Of a stretch of 64,000 nt of DNA, positions 53,268 to 63,922 are shown in pieces. A model generated the notes under the pieces. The model saw only the letters and a program-made list of their open reading frames with translations. It did no database searches and was not told the DNA's origin. Location: contig CM037879.1 in NCBI GenBank assembly GCA_021292165.1, positions 282,818,272 to 282,882,271 on the forward strand, read 5' to 3'. This stretch comes from Shinisaurus crocodilurus (Eukaryota; Chordata; Lepidosauria; Squamata; Shinisauridae). Numbering within the stretch: the stretch's first letter is position 1; each line of letters starts with the position of its first letter. The position numbers were made by a program, and so were the translations under genes.

Positions 53268-53642
53268 GTACATGGGGGCAGGGGCCAGCATCAATGGTAG
53301 GCATGGTCGAGCACCTGCCAAGGACCCATATACACCAGCAGGGGCCCACTGACATGAGCCCCCTGGACCTGATCCACCTCTTCACCAACGCAACCTGCTT
53401 GTCCATCTGCCTCTCACCCTGGCCCAGACAACCATGGTGGTGAGGAGGAGGAGCAGGAGATGCCACGGCCTACTTGATCTCTGCCTGTCAAGCAAGCAGG
53501 TGGTCGCAATGATGAGAGAGAGAGAATGAGGGGCACCGAACGGCTGGTGACAAAGGCAGTGAGAATGCAGACACGCTGAGAGGCACGGCCCGTTGAGGGT
53601 GTTCTGCCCAAGGGCCCTCCAAAACCTGCAGCCAGCACTGCA
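53268..53642. repeat. Unclassified interspersed repeat, copy 2
   Basis: GGGGCCAGCATCAATGGTAG, CACTGACATGAGCCCCCTGG, CAACCTGCTTGTCCATCTGC, ATCTCTGCCTGTCAAGCAAG, AAGGGCCCTCCAAAACCTGC, AGCCAGCACTGC. Parallel to 63648-63922. Confidence 0.7.
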
Positions 53643-53797
53643 TGGGGGCAGCCATCTCTCCGCGGCCCCATACAATTATCCAAGAAGGGGCAGCACAAAA
53701 TGCCATATGGCTGCTTGCTGGAACATTCCACAAGTGTTTTCAACCCACACAGCATCTGTCACACTTTCTAGCTGATCCCGTCAGCTTGAACCTGTAA

Positions 53798-53826
53798 GTG
53801 TGTGTGTGTGTGTGTGTGTGTGTGTA
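53798..53826. repeat. GT microsatellite
   Basis: An uninterrupted GT run just before a Tigger-like element. Confidence 0.95.
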
Positions 53827-53832
53827 ACATAA

Positions 53833-54083
53833 TACAGTAATACCTTGGATTGCAAGTAACTTGGTTTGAGAGCATTTTGCAAGACAAGCAAATTTTTAAA
53901 TATTAATTTTTTTTTTACTTGATATACAAGCGACGTCTTGCAATACAAGTACTGTAGTACGGCTTAAATTAAAAATCTCTGTACAATTTTTTTGGGGGGG
54001 GATTTCGTTTTGATATAAGAGTGTTTTGGATTACAAACACATTTCTGGAACGAATTATGCTCTCAATCCAAGGCATAACTGTA
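53833..54083. mobile_element. Mariner/Tigger-like MITE (251 bp)
   Basis: Starts TACAGTAATACCTTGGATTG and ends CAATCCAAGGCATAACTGTA, with TA at both edges. Two different arms, as in 29150 and 40241. Confidence 0.88.
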
Positions 54084-54184
54084 AAAGTATAACCACCTCA
54101 TAAGTTCTTTTAAAAATTCTGGTTAAAAAACCATGAAAATGGTTTTTTTTTTAGAGTTTTTCCTGAACAATCACCATGAAAACA

Positions 54185-54353
54185 GGACAGACGCTGGCTC
54201 AGCTTGTCTGAGTGTGGAAAGCTAAGCAGGGTCAGGCCTGGTGATTACTTGGATGGGAGACCCCTCCTCTAGTTTCCTGCATGGGGGTTGGACTCGATGG
54301 CCTTGTTGTAGGCCCCTTCCAACTCTATGATCTATGAATCTATGAATCTATAA
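54185..54353 (+). repeat. 5S rRNA-headed SINE with CR1-like tail
   Basis: CGCTGGCTCAGCTTGTCTGA, AAGCTAAGCAGGGTCAGGCC, TGATTACTTGGATGGGAGAC, then a tail ending GATCTATGAATCTATGAATC. Confidence 0.85.
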
Positions 54354-55143
54354 GACAGAATGCTGAAGACATGAGAAATGGTCACGAACCAAAATATGTC
54401 CATTCTGGCCATTCCTAAAAAACACTCTATTGGATTCCAGCCACAGCACAAGGCACAAGAACAGGATTGTGATGTTGTTTTTAGGGGGGGGGGGGGACAC
54501 TTCCTTGAAGATTTCCTATTGCTTCTAATGGAACAACTAATGCATTAAGAACAATCACTGGAAGTGGCCTATTGATTGGTGTGTTTCAGCTTTATGTTGC
54601 TTAAATTCCCTCTGCTTGATAACCAGTGGAGTTGCTGCTACATTTCATTAAAAAGTCCCAGTTGGAAGCGAACATTATTCATAAGCCAGCTATTCCTCCC
54701 AGCTCCCCTAACAACCCTCCCCTGCACACACACAAAAATACCAAACATATTCAATCATGCTTGTAAATATTAGCATTAATCTTCAGTAAAAGCACAAATC
54801 TTACTATCAAGATTGGGGAGTTAAAAAAAAAAAAAAAAACTTTGGCAAGACTCCCAGGTAAACCACTGCAAGCCTGGAGAGGAACAGGGAAGGCTGCGAT
54901 TCAGACCAGGCTGGTTCCAGAGAGCCAAGTCAGATCACTTATGAAATCAAAAAAAGGTCATGCTGAATGTTAGCAAAACATTCGGAACGATAGAAGGGCA
55001 GATTTCTGCTCTTGCCATGAAAAGTGGACCTATGATTTAGACAGAAACCCCAGAAAGGGTCCTTCCATGACAAAATATTCATTACATGTTTAAAAAAATC
55101 TGCCCTTTCTCCAAGGAAATCAGGTATGGTTCTCTTCATTTTT
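54354..55143. other. Unassigned non-coding sequence
   Basis: G run at 54484-54495 and A run at 54822-54839. Nothing else recognised. Confidence 0.4.
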
Positions 55144-55275
55144 TAATCACCACCACAACCCTGCGAGGTAGACTAGGCCGGTCAAAGGTCACCCCATGAG
55201 TTGAATGGCTGAGCAGGAAATGCAGCTCTGATCTCCCTGGTTTAAATCTGCCAATTAAACCACTACAACACCACC
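55144..55275 (-). repeat. Old Sauria-SINE-like remnant
   Basis: CACCACAACCCTGCGAGGTA, AGGTCACCCCATGAGTTGAA and ACCACTACAACACCACC follow the order of the SINE on the minus strand, but are strongly diverged. Confidence 0.6.
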
Positions 55276-55315
55276 ATTATTTCCATTTAATCTGGATTTA
55301 TAGACAGTGTATATC

Positions 55316-55443
55316 TGGGGTAGGAAAAACCCTGCAGATGTTTTGGACTACAACTCCCATCAAACCTAGCCAGTGTGGCCAAAGGCCAGGAATTATGGGA
55401 GCTGTAGTCCAGAACATCTGGAGGGCACCAGGTTGCAACCCCC
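55316..55443. repeat. hAT-like palindromic MITE
   Basis: TGGGGTAGGAAAAACCCTGC, GATGTTTTGGACTACAACTC, AATTATGGGAGCTGTAGTCC, TGGAGGGCACCAGGTTGC. Same family as 57195-57593. Confidence 0.72.
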
Positions 55444-55706
55444 TGGTGCATATTGTAAGTTTTAGAACCTTGGTGGATGCTGCTGTTTACCTTTCTGCTG
55501 CTAACAGAAAATATCCGAAAATCCTGACAATTGCCATTAAATATCAGGGCCAAACAACTGACAAACATCATCAACATTTTTATCATTTTCAGAAAGTCAC
55601 CCTGCACGAGACGGTAATGCATGCAGAGGGGGTGGCACTAGTGTGGTCCCTTCTTCTCACACGTGTACTTCAACCACTTTCAGAGCATCTGAATAAGGCT
55701 GTAGGG

Positions 55707-56138
55707 CAGTGTTCTCCAACCTTGGGTGCCCAGATGTTTTTGGCCTACAACTCCCAGCATGCCCCAGCCAGCTACGCTTTAAGTATCTTTTCCCCCCACA
55801 TTCTTGTGTGCATAGGTGTGGGTTGTGGAATCATTTATGAATTTGATCATTATAATTTAGAGCCAGGAGACTAAGTGTGCAGTCATTTATTGATTTGTTT
55901 AAACACGTCTTTCAAAACGTAATTCATTTGAGAATATTGCAGCTGAACTCTGCACTCATTGACAATGAATGAAGCCCTAGTTCAGTGTTCTCCAACCTTG
56001 GGTCCCCAGATGTTTTTGGCCTACAACTCCCAGCATGCCCCAGCCAGCATGCTCCCAGCATGCCCCAGCTATGCTGGCTGGGGCATGCTGGGAGTTGTAG
56101 GCCAAAAACATCTGGGGACCCAAGATTAGAGAACACTG
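55707..56138. mobile_element. Composite of a half and a full palindromic hAT MITE
   Basis: The left half copy (55707-55780) starts CAGTGTTCTCCAACC and stops at the hairpin apex (CCAGCCAGCTACGCT). About 200 bases of unrelated DNA follow. A full copy at 55983-56138 ends AGAACACTG, with a disturbed centre (CATGCTCCCAGCATGCC). The outermost flanks CTGTAGGG (55699-55706) and CTGTAGAG (56139-56146) match 7 of 8, while the inner left flank CCCTAGTT does not match. Confidence 0.75.
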
Positions 56139-56146
56139 CTGTAGAG

Positions 56147-57194
56147 AGATCCATATGAACGCAGAGTCTGTTCCAGTCTTAAAATGAAGGAGAAGGTCCT
56201 GCAATCCTCCTCCTCTCTCCACACTTACTCATTCACTCAGTTTTTGTAATCTGAAAAGGGCTTAACTTCAACTCAGGTCTCTTTTTATCTTCCTCTTTAA
56301 CCGTAGTTACTTCCCCTCTATGATGTAGCTTGAAGGTAGGAGAGTCATCCCCGAATTCTTTCCTTGCTTGGTCTCGCCCTTCTCCTGGACCACTCACTTT
56401 GCTTTGCCTTGCCTTGCCTCGCTTCCAGATTCCTCGTCTTTGACTATAGCTGCCCAACCTATCCGTCCACCTTGTCTATGTAGATTCCAATACCAGTCTT
56501 GGCTTTCTGACTCTTTATACTGGCTCTGTGAGTGTGCATAAAATAACACACATACCCACATAAACAACCCCAATGTGGGGTACAAAGTCAGTAAAATACA
56601 ATAAAAGCATAGAACATAGAGCAATATCACTGGAGTTTTTCTGCCCATTCTATTTGGAGGAGATGATACAGGGGGGACTATACCTCATTACAACAAAAAC
56701 TTCAAGTGGTGGGAAGAAAGGAGTTTGCATCACATGTTCTAGCAATGCTCACACATTCCTATCTTCCTCACATGCCATGTGGCGAACCAGTCACAAAAGA
56801 TAGTATGGGTAGCATTGCCACCTTTACAGCTGGCAAGTTACGGTCAATCCAGCCATCCGACAGATCAGGGGGTCCTGTCATGAACATTGTAAAAGTCATA
56901 GGCAGCTATTATCATTTCAGGTATGACGATTGTATCAGGAGACAGAAGAGCAGGTCAGAAACACCAAATAGTTTTGAGTACAGAAGGTGACGAAGCTTGT
57001 TCTAGTTCAGGCTTGGGAGTGAATTTCAGGGGCTGCTTAAAAACCTGAGATGAGCTTTAACATGCCCCCAAGCTCTCCTCATATCTTGGACTGATTCTGA
57101 GCCGGGGGAGGAATGCCTGCAGGGTCAAATTCTGAGGGTGAAAAGACCATCCCCCATGGGTTGGGCTCCCCACCCTCAGAATTTGCTCCTGCAG
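56147..57194. other. Unassigned non-coding sequence
   Basis: No gene or repeat recognised. GATTTGCTTTGCC-like TTGCC repeats occur at 56400-56420. Confidence 0.4.
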
Positions 57195-57593
57195 CAGCCT
57201 TCCCCAACCTGGTACACTCCAGATGTCATGCACTACATCTCTGGCTAGGTCAGTGTTCTCCAAGCTCGGGTCCCCAGATGTTTTTTGGCCTACAACTCCC
57301 AGCACGCCCCAGCCAAAAAGCATCTGGGGACCCAAGGTTGGAGAACACTGCATTAAGAGCTGTCAACTCTCACAACATTCTAGCCCAGTGTTCTCCAAAC
57401 TTGGGCCCCCAGATGTTTTTGGCCTACAACTCCCAGCATGCCCCAGCCAGCATAGCTGGCTGGGGCATGCTGGGAGTTGTAGGCCAAAAACATCTGGCGA
57501 CCCAAGGTTGGAGAACAATGGGCTAGGGGATTCTGAGAGCTGTAGTTCAACACATCTATAGGGCACCAGGCTGGGAAAGGCTGCCCCACGTCC
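57195..57593. mobile_element. hAT-like palindromic MITE hosting a composite insertion
   Basis: Ends CAGCCTTCCCCAACCTGG and CCAGGCTGGGAAAGGCTG. It is interrupted at 57251 and resumes after 57528 with ATTCTGAGAGCTGTAG. Removing 57251-57520 plus one copy of the duplicated site gives a normal member of this family. Confidence 0.78.
57251..57520. mobile_element. Two palindromic hAT MITEs moved as one unit
   Basis: Copy 57251-57350 (100 bp, centre deleted) and copy 57386-57520 (135 bp) are separated by 35 bp. Outer flanks GGCTAGGT (57243-57250) and GGCTAGGG (57521-57528) match 7 of 8. Inner flanks CATTAAGA and TTCTAGCC match neither each other nor the outer pair. The outer ends thus behave as the ends of one transposon. 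Confidence 0.75.
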
Positions 57594-60206
57594 TCTTTAC
57601 TCTGCCCCCTACAATTTTGTAGAAGGGGGGAGGGCTCACCAAGTAATTTCCCCAAGCCCTTGGATTGGCTCCAAAAAAAATCACCCGCATTCTTCTAATT
57701 TAGGGTGGGGTGGGGGAAGAACGCAGGTCATCTCCGAGTTAATCTGAGGCCAGCTTCTGGGAGCTTGCTCATCTCTGCTTTTGATCTTGCACAGCAATTT
57801 CAGTTTTCAGAGGAACATGATACAAAAAAAAAAAAAAGTGATACCGCATACTTCTACAAAACAATTTGCCCTTATATTTAACACATCGTTTCCATTTCCA
57901 GAAGCTGTTCCCCCCCCCGCCGCCGCTCAAAGGTGTATTTTTTTGAAACCGAAGAGCAATTTATTTATTCTATTATTTATAGCCCACAAATAGGCGGCGG
58001 GGGGGGAACACCTTAAAGCAGCTTGGACTAAAATGCATATTAAAAAACCAGACAAAACAAGAACATTAACACAGCCAACTGGAAAAGATTTAAAGGGAGA
58101 GACACCTCAGCAGCACTGCAATCAATCAGCCAAACACAGCAGGAAGGTCTTTCGGGGTAACAGGCAGAGATGTATGAAAAATCCGTTTCACTTCATTTTT
58201 GATCAGGATTTACCCAGTTCACACCTTCTGGACCAAACACCGTCTCGGATGCAATCTACAGTCTAAGACCATCCATTTCCAAGCTTGCAATGTGATTCAC
58301 AGACACACCCCCTCCAAAAATGCATTTGACAGCATGCAGACATTTGAAAAATGCACATTAAAAATACGTACTTTTGAAAATGTGCATGAACACACTTTAA
58401 TCATTGGGAGAAGGATGTGTGCATTTCAAAAATGCACATTGTTGATGGATCCATATACGCACAAAAATATGCATGGATTTTCATGTGAAAAGAAAAAAAA
58501 AAAAGCTCACAATGATACAGACTCGAATCAGAACGAGCTTTGAGATGGAATTCGGAGAACTCTGGCAAGCTCCAGTTTTGCTGATTCACACGATTCAAGT
58601 TCCAGTTCAACTTGCTCCCTAGCAGCAAGTTCCACAGAGAAGGTGCCACCAGTGAAAAGGCCCTGCCTCTCACTGCCATGAGCCTTGCTGTATAAATGTT
58701 GATATCAGGAGCATGGCTTTTCACCAAAGCTCTCAAAAGCCACAACGGTGGGGATGAGAGCATGCAAATTTAAGTGTGTTCTCCTGGGAACATCATTCCA
58801 CCTTTAGAAATGACATTAGCATTTAATTTCCTCTGTTATGAAAAATAATTCATGAGGCGGGGAAAAAAATCAGGACAAACTGTCCATAACACACGTTGTT
58901 TCTGTTGGACAAAGCTCCAAAATACAAACGATCCATAAAAATTATCATCAACAATTGGCAACCTCACAAGTATAGGGCCTCTCTGCCGAGGGCAGCCAAA
59001 CAGAAGAAGGAAAAGAAAAAAGCTAGGAGACAAATTATGCTTCATGCATTTTGAAATTTCAGAAATAGTCGTCACACTGAAAATGGATTCACTTAACATC
59101 GTACAAGTGACTGGAGAGGGCAGAGTGTAGTATTTGAACACCTGTCCTGGTCCAGATAAATGAGTTTTTTGCCTCTCTTTTTTCTTCTTTTTCTTTTCTT
59201 AAGAAACACAGTTTTGCATGGCAACGTCTCTAAAACAAATACTAAACAGAAAGTTCCCTTTCCTTCGCCTCCCGCCCTTCTGGATTACACAGGTCTTTGG
59301 TTTGGCTACAGGATTACTTTGACAAACAAAAGGAACAAACAGGCATCTTTTTTGCGTGCAGTCTGAGAGCACGCAGATATTGGAGAGTTAATTGCTCGCC
59401 AAACAACGAATCCAGAACAATAAATCTTCAGCTGTTTTAGTCTGAAAACACCAACTTTTTAATGTTTGCACAAATTAATGCATTATTTCAAAGCTGACCT
59501 CCCCGTTTTCTTTGAGACAGAACTGCAGCCAGTTAATCAATGGGAACCTAAACATTGCTGAATCTCGTAACTAGATGACCGAGCTTTTTTTGGAATGCAC
59601 ATAGGTATTGTCACCTCGGCGGGGGTGGGTGGGAATCAAGTGCAAAACTACCCCTGACATTTCCAGGAGGAAATTTTAACCTAGATCAGAAAAGATGGAA
59701 TGGTAGTGGTGGGTGTGGCATGGTGGGGGAATAGTAAGCCAGATCTGGGTGGGAAAACACAAACTTGTTTTGACATTTATTCTTTCAATGCACTGAAGAC
59801 AGTTCAGAGTTTAAAAGAATGGCTTATACTTTAAATAGGCCTTTCCCAACCTGCCTCCAGGTCAGGAGAGCACCAACTTGGGGAGGCTAGTTTTAAGTGA
59901 CACAGTACAGAAGGGAAGATGAAAACAGGCAAAATTCAGCTACTGGAGGAGAGAATTCGAGGAGGGGAGGAGCCGAATTGCAGTTGGCTCTGCTGGGATC
60001 AATGTAGAAGGCCCTGCTGTCTCATCTCTCCCTGAGAAATGGCCTCCAACTGAGGTACTTCTGGGGAGTTCTCCAGGATGTCATTTGATCCAGAAAGGCT
60101 GTGTATTGGAACGTAAAATCACAATAAAACCCAGTTAATTGGCCATAAATGTATCAGGCGGTGAGCGAGTGGTAGGTATGGTTGGCTACCACCCAGCCAA
60201 GGTTAA
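57594..60206. other. Mostly unassigned, with one repeat
   Basis: At about 58165-58600 is a repeat with ATGTATGAAAAATCCG, many TGCACATTAAAAATA-like words and GCATGGATTTTCATGTGA, related to 13630-14032. A small piece with TGCCTCTCACTGCCATGAGC follows. The tract 59390-59600 is even, AT-rich and repeat-free. No gene. Confidence 0.45.
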
Positions 60207-60905
60207 GAGTCATAGAATCATAGAAAAGTAGAGTTGGAAGGGGCCTACAAGGCCATCGAGTCCAACCCCCTGCTCAATGCAGGAATCTAGGTCAAAGCAT
60301 CCCTGACAGATGGCTGTCCAGCTGCACCTTGAATGCCTCAGAGTGGGAGAGCCCACCACCTCCCTAGGTAGTTGGTTCCATTGTCTTATTGCTCTGACAG
60401 TCAGGACATTTCCCCTGATGTTTAGGTGGAATCTAGGTTCCTGTAACTTGAGCCCATTATTCCGTGTCCTGCAAACTGGGATGATCGAGAAGAGATCCTG
60501 GCCCTCCCCTGTGTGACATCCCTTCAAGTACTGGAAGAGTGTGATCATATCTCCCCTCAGTCTCCTCTTCTGAAGGCTAAACATGCCCAGTTCTTTCAGT
60601 CTCTCCTCATAGGGCCTTGTTTCCAATCCCTTTATCATCCTTGTTGCCCTCCTCTGAACCCTCTCCAGTTTGTCTACGTCCTTCTTAAAGTGTGGTGCCC
60701 ACAGCTGGACGCAGTACTCAAGATGAGGCCTAACCAGTGCTGAGTAAAGGGGGAATTATCACTTCCTGTGATTTGGAAGCTATACTTCTATTAATGTAGC
60801 CCAAAATAGCATTTGCCTTTTTTGCAGCCACATCGCATTGCTGGCTCATATTCAGTTTGTGATCTACCACAATTCCAAGATCCTTCTCACTTGTAGTATT
60901 GTTCT
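60207..60905 (-). pseudogene. CR1 LINE: ORF2 C-terminus and 3' end
   Basis: The minus-strand frame at 60210-60638 encodes [58 protein letters not shown] and then runs into the 3' end. Further in-frame pieces of the reverse transcriptase C-terminal region lie at 60640-60890. The end is the normal CR1 terminus (GATTCTATGACTC). The 3' portion equals the plus-strand fragment at 34692-34930. The element is 5'-truncated and dead. Confidence 0.9.
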
Positions 60906-60989
60906 ACAACTGGTTCACTCCTGACAATGTAGCCACATCATGTTGTTCTACCATACTGGCCATTAAAAATAATAAATAGTGTTTTAGAG

Positions 60990-61125
60990 CAGGAGTGGGC
61001 AGAAAGAAAATCTCCAGATGTTCTGGACATCAACTCCTAGCATTCCTGACCATTGGCCACACTTGCAGGGGCTTCTGGGAGTTGAAGTCCAAAATATCTA
61101 GAGATCTACCTTCTGCCCGCCTCTG
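60990..61125. mobile_element. 136-bp hAT MITE with perfect 8-bp target duplication
   Basis: Ends CAGGAGTGGGCAG and CTGCCCGCCTCTG. Arms CTCCAGATGTTCTGGAC and GTCCAAAATATCTAGAG. TTTTAGAG flanks both sides (60982-60989, 61126-61133). Confidence 0.9.
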
Positions 61126-61445
61126 TTTTAGAGTGTTCAAAGCACACCACGTAGGTGCATGCAGTATTGCAGTCTGACTGAGGCCACCACCTTATATCCT
61201 CCTACTTGGAAGCAAGCCCCATTTAGCTCAGTGGGACTTATGTCCACGCAGACATGTCTAGATTGCACTGTGAGTTTTACAAATGGATGTCATGGAAGAG
61301 TACAAACACACAATATTCTAGGTAGGTTCTAATACACTGGGAATGGTATAGTCTCCATTATTTTTGGAAGGAGGAAGTGGAGAAAAGGAATCTATTCAAA
61401 ATTACAACTGTGGGGGAATACAAGGAGAAGAGGAAAAGTCTACAA
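61126..61445. other. Unassigned, with a CAATCCTAT-type remnant
   Basis: At 61196-61272 wording GGAAGCAAGCCCCATTTAGC and GTGGGACTTATGTCC belongs to the repeat at 43278. Confidence 0.45.
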
Positions 61446-61526
61446 CAGTGTTCTCCAACCTTGGGTCCCCAGATGTTTTTGGCCTACAACTCCCAGCATG
61501 CTGGGACTCAAGGTTGGAGAACACTG
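61446..61526. mobile_element. Palindromic hAT MITE, 81-bp deletion copy
   Basis: Ends CAGTGTTCTCCAACC and GGTTGGAGAACACTG. The right arm is mostly deleted. Flanks GTCTACAA (61438-61445) and GTCTAGAA (61527-61534) match 7 of 8. Confidence 0.88.
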
Positions 61527-61641
61527 GTCTAGAAATAACAGCATAATGCAGTTAAGTGTACTGAAGCTTCATTTCAGTTGAGAGTTGAGTCAAAGGCTGG
61601 CTATGACAATGGCCCAACCCAGTTCAGACAATCACCTAAAA

Positions 61642-61777
61642 CAGAGCTCTCCAACCTTGGGTCCCCAGATCTTGCTGGACTACAGCTCCCAGAATCCCTT
61701 GCTGTTAGCCATGCTGGCTGGGTATGCTGGGAGCTGTAGGCCAGCAACAGCTGGGGACCCAAGGTTGGAGCGCCCTG
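61642..61777. mobile_element. 136-bp palindromic hAT MITE, sister subfamily, perfect target duplication
   Basis: Ends CAGAGCTCTCCAACC and GGTTGGAGCGCCCTG. Arms CTTGCTGGACTACAGCTCCC and GGGAGCTGTAGGCCAGCAA. ACCTAAAA flanks both sides (61634-61641, 61778-61785). Confidence 0.92.
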
Positions 61778-62129
61778 ACCTAAAACATGGTTAAGTTTAG
61801 GTGACTGGGAATGAGCTACAGCCAACCTCAGGTTGTGCACTCCCGTTTCCATCTCCTCCTCCTTCACACGCGAGAGTAAAAGCTTCCAGTTTCACTTTAG
61901 AACAAACCACAGTTCCATATTACACCAGAACCTGGGGAACTGTGGTTTGCTCTTGGCAAAGTTAGTTAACAAACCAGAATCAAACCATGGACTAGCGTGT
62001 GAACGGGGAAGTATCTATTCATACCTATTCAAAAAATTCAGTCGATGCTTTCCCCCCCTTACAAAATCAGGCAAGTCCAATGGCTCACTCATGACAAAAT
62101 CAATTTCCCATGTCTTTTGAGTTCAGTTA

Positions 62130-62456
62130 TTGTACAATCCTATGGCCCTCCTTCCGCCCTCCCAGTCAGTGTGGCTCTTTCCATGCCAGCTGTGGCTCCG
62201 GAGATGGGAGACTGTCTTCAGAGCAGGTGCTGGGAGGGGAGCAAGGCGCCGCCATCCGATGATGAATCCAGGTAGCGCCTCAGCTCTTCCTCCTTGAAAG
62301 CGAGGGCAAAAGACATAGATGGCTGAAATCGGCCTTCTATGTCTTTTGCAGGGTGGGGGAAGCGTGGAGGCAATCCTTGCCTCTGTGCTCCTCCCACCCT
62401 CAATAGGATGGCCATAATCCTTTAAGTTTGGCGGGTTATGGGCAGCCACACTGGAT
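62130..62456. repeat. CAATCCTATGG-ended MITE with a perfect short hairpin
   Basis: Starts TACAATCCTATGGCCCTC. It contains a near-perfect hairpin at 62306-62352 (GCAAAAGACATAGATGGC paired with GGCCTTCTATGTCTTTTGC), then GGGAGGAGCACAGAGGCAAG on the minus strand. Relatives at 30190 and 48628. The right end is diverged. Confidence 0.65.
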
Positions 62457-62496
62457 GGCACCATTACCCATATTTGGAAGATCCTTTATTTTAAAG

Positions 62497-62632
62497 CAGG
62501 GCTCTCCAACCCTGGGTCCCCAGATGTTGCTGGACTATAGCTCCCAGAAGCCCTTGCCATTAGCCATGCCAGCTGGGTATGCTGGGAGCTGTAGGCCAGC
62601 AACATCTGGGGACCCAAGGTTGGAGAGCCCTG
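62497..62632. mobile_element. 136-bp palindromic hAT MITE, sister subfamily
   Basis: Ends CAGGGCTCTCCAACC and GGTTGGAGAGCCCTG. Flanks TTTTAAAG (62489-62496) and CTTTAAAG (62633-62640) match 7 of 8. Sister of the copy at 61642. Confidence 0.9.
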
Positions 62633-62640
62633 CTTTAAAG

Positions 62641-63647
62641 GATCTGTGCTGTGCTATCTTTCTGAAGCATCTGCAAAGAGGCATTATCAGAAGGCAGACA
62701 CTTCTACCACCATAGATGGACAAGCAAGGACTTCTTACAGCCCAATAAGCGGTTCTCTCTGTGAGTGAACTTGTGTTGAAGATGCACTTTTACACAAGCC
62801 AGTTTTTCTATTCGTGTAAGTAACTTAATAGTACATTCTTATTCTCATTACTTTGGTAGATTTACAAATGCATGCTGGGTGGTCTTCCAAACTACAGTTG
62901 CAAAGAAGAAGAAAAACAGCAGCAATTATTGGACACATGAGAGAGAAACAGTTGTCCAGTTCCAAATTCTAATGTGTCACATGCTTGATAATGCTGAAAA
63001 CCAAAATTAGCATTGGGTGTATCTGTCAGTTTTGCTTTCTTCTACATTCAATTTTTTTTATACATCAAGTTCTTTCTCTCCTGAATATGAAGAACATTGT
63101 GAACTTTGGTAAATTTTAATCAAAAATGAGCTAAAACAAAGTTCTCTCCCATCTGCACTGGGCAAATTCAATAGATACAGCTATTCTCAGCACAGAGAGG
63201 GCCGCGATGTACCTGCCTGCCACATAGCTGTTAAAGTTGCGGAGCCTGTCAGAAAAATGTGGTGGAGACTTAATTCAGCACTAATATGTTTGAATACACA
63301 GAGATTCAAAGCCAGACTTTTTTAAGCTAAGCATTCACAGCACTGGGCCTGGATAGTCAAATCTGTGCGTTTCTTTATCTTCCACATTTTTTTAATCTCA
63401 AGTTATTTTTGTCCCATATATGAGAAAGAGAATTTTGGTAATTTCTTATCAAAACCAAACAGAAACAAAATGGTTACCCATATCTAACCAAAAAACCCAA
63501 TGTCATACCACATCCCAGGCTCAGCAGATGCATTGGCTTCTTGTTGTCAATCGACCCCATGAATACGAACTTCTGTGTTTATCTATAGACAGAGCCTTCC
63601 TAGGGAAAATCCCCAGGCAAAAGGATCAAATAGGAATTTCAGAACAC
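62641..63647. other. Unassigned, AT-rich
   Basis: Nothing recognised. Confidence 0.35.
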
Positions 63648-63922
63648 AACAGGGACCCACTGACAAGAGCCCCCTGGACTTGCTCCTCCATTTCCCCATT
63701 GCAACCTGCTCATTCACCTGCCTCTCACTCTGGCCAAAACAACGGAGGAGCAGCCGATGCCACTGCCGACTTGCTTCATGGATCTCTGCCTGTCAAACAA
63801 GCAAGTGGTAGCAATGAAGAGAGAAAGACAATCACGGCAAGAAAGGCAGAGTCACTGAGGGAGGGGGCCCATTGGAGGTGTCTTGCCTAAGGGCCCCCCA
63901 AAAACCTGGAGCCAGCACTGGC
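63648..63922. repeat. Unclassified interspersed repeat, copy 3
   Basis: GGGACCCACTGACAAGAGCC, CATTGCAACCTGCTCATTCA, GATCTCTGCCTGTCAAACAA, AAAAACCTGGAGCCAGCACT. Parallel to 53268-53642, with TACTTGATCTC against TGCTTCATGGATCTC as the main indel. Confidence 0.7.

Noticed and set aside
55984..57520. A CRISPR-like array, because similar palindromic units recur at short intervals
   Set aside because: Spacing is irregular, the units have transposon ends with 8-bp target duplications, and the genome is clearly a vertebrate one.
57113..57655. Open frames with recurring QMFLAYNSQHAPAS or DVFGLQLPACPSQ peptides, also at 25781, 38871, 40022 and 55924
   Set aside because: The recurring peptide is a frame through the 135-bp palindromic MITE, which is non-coding.
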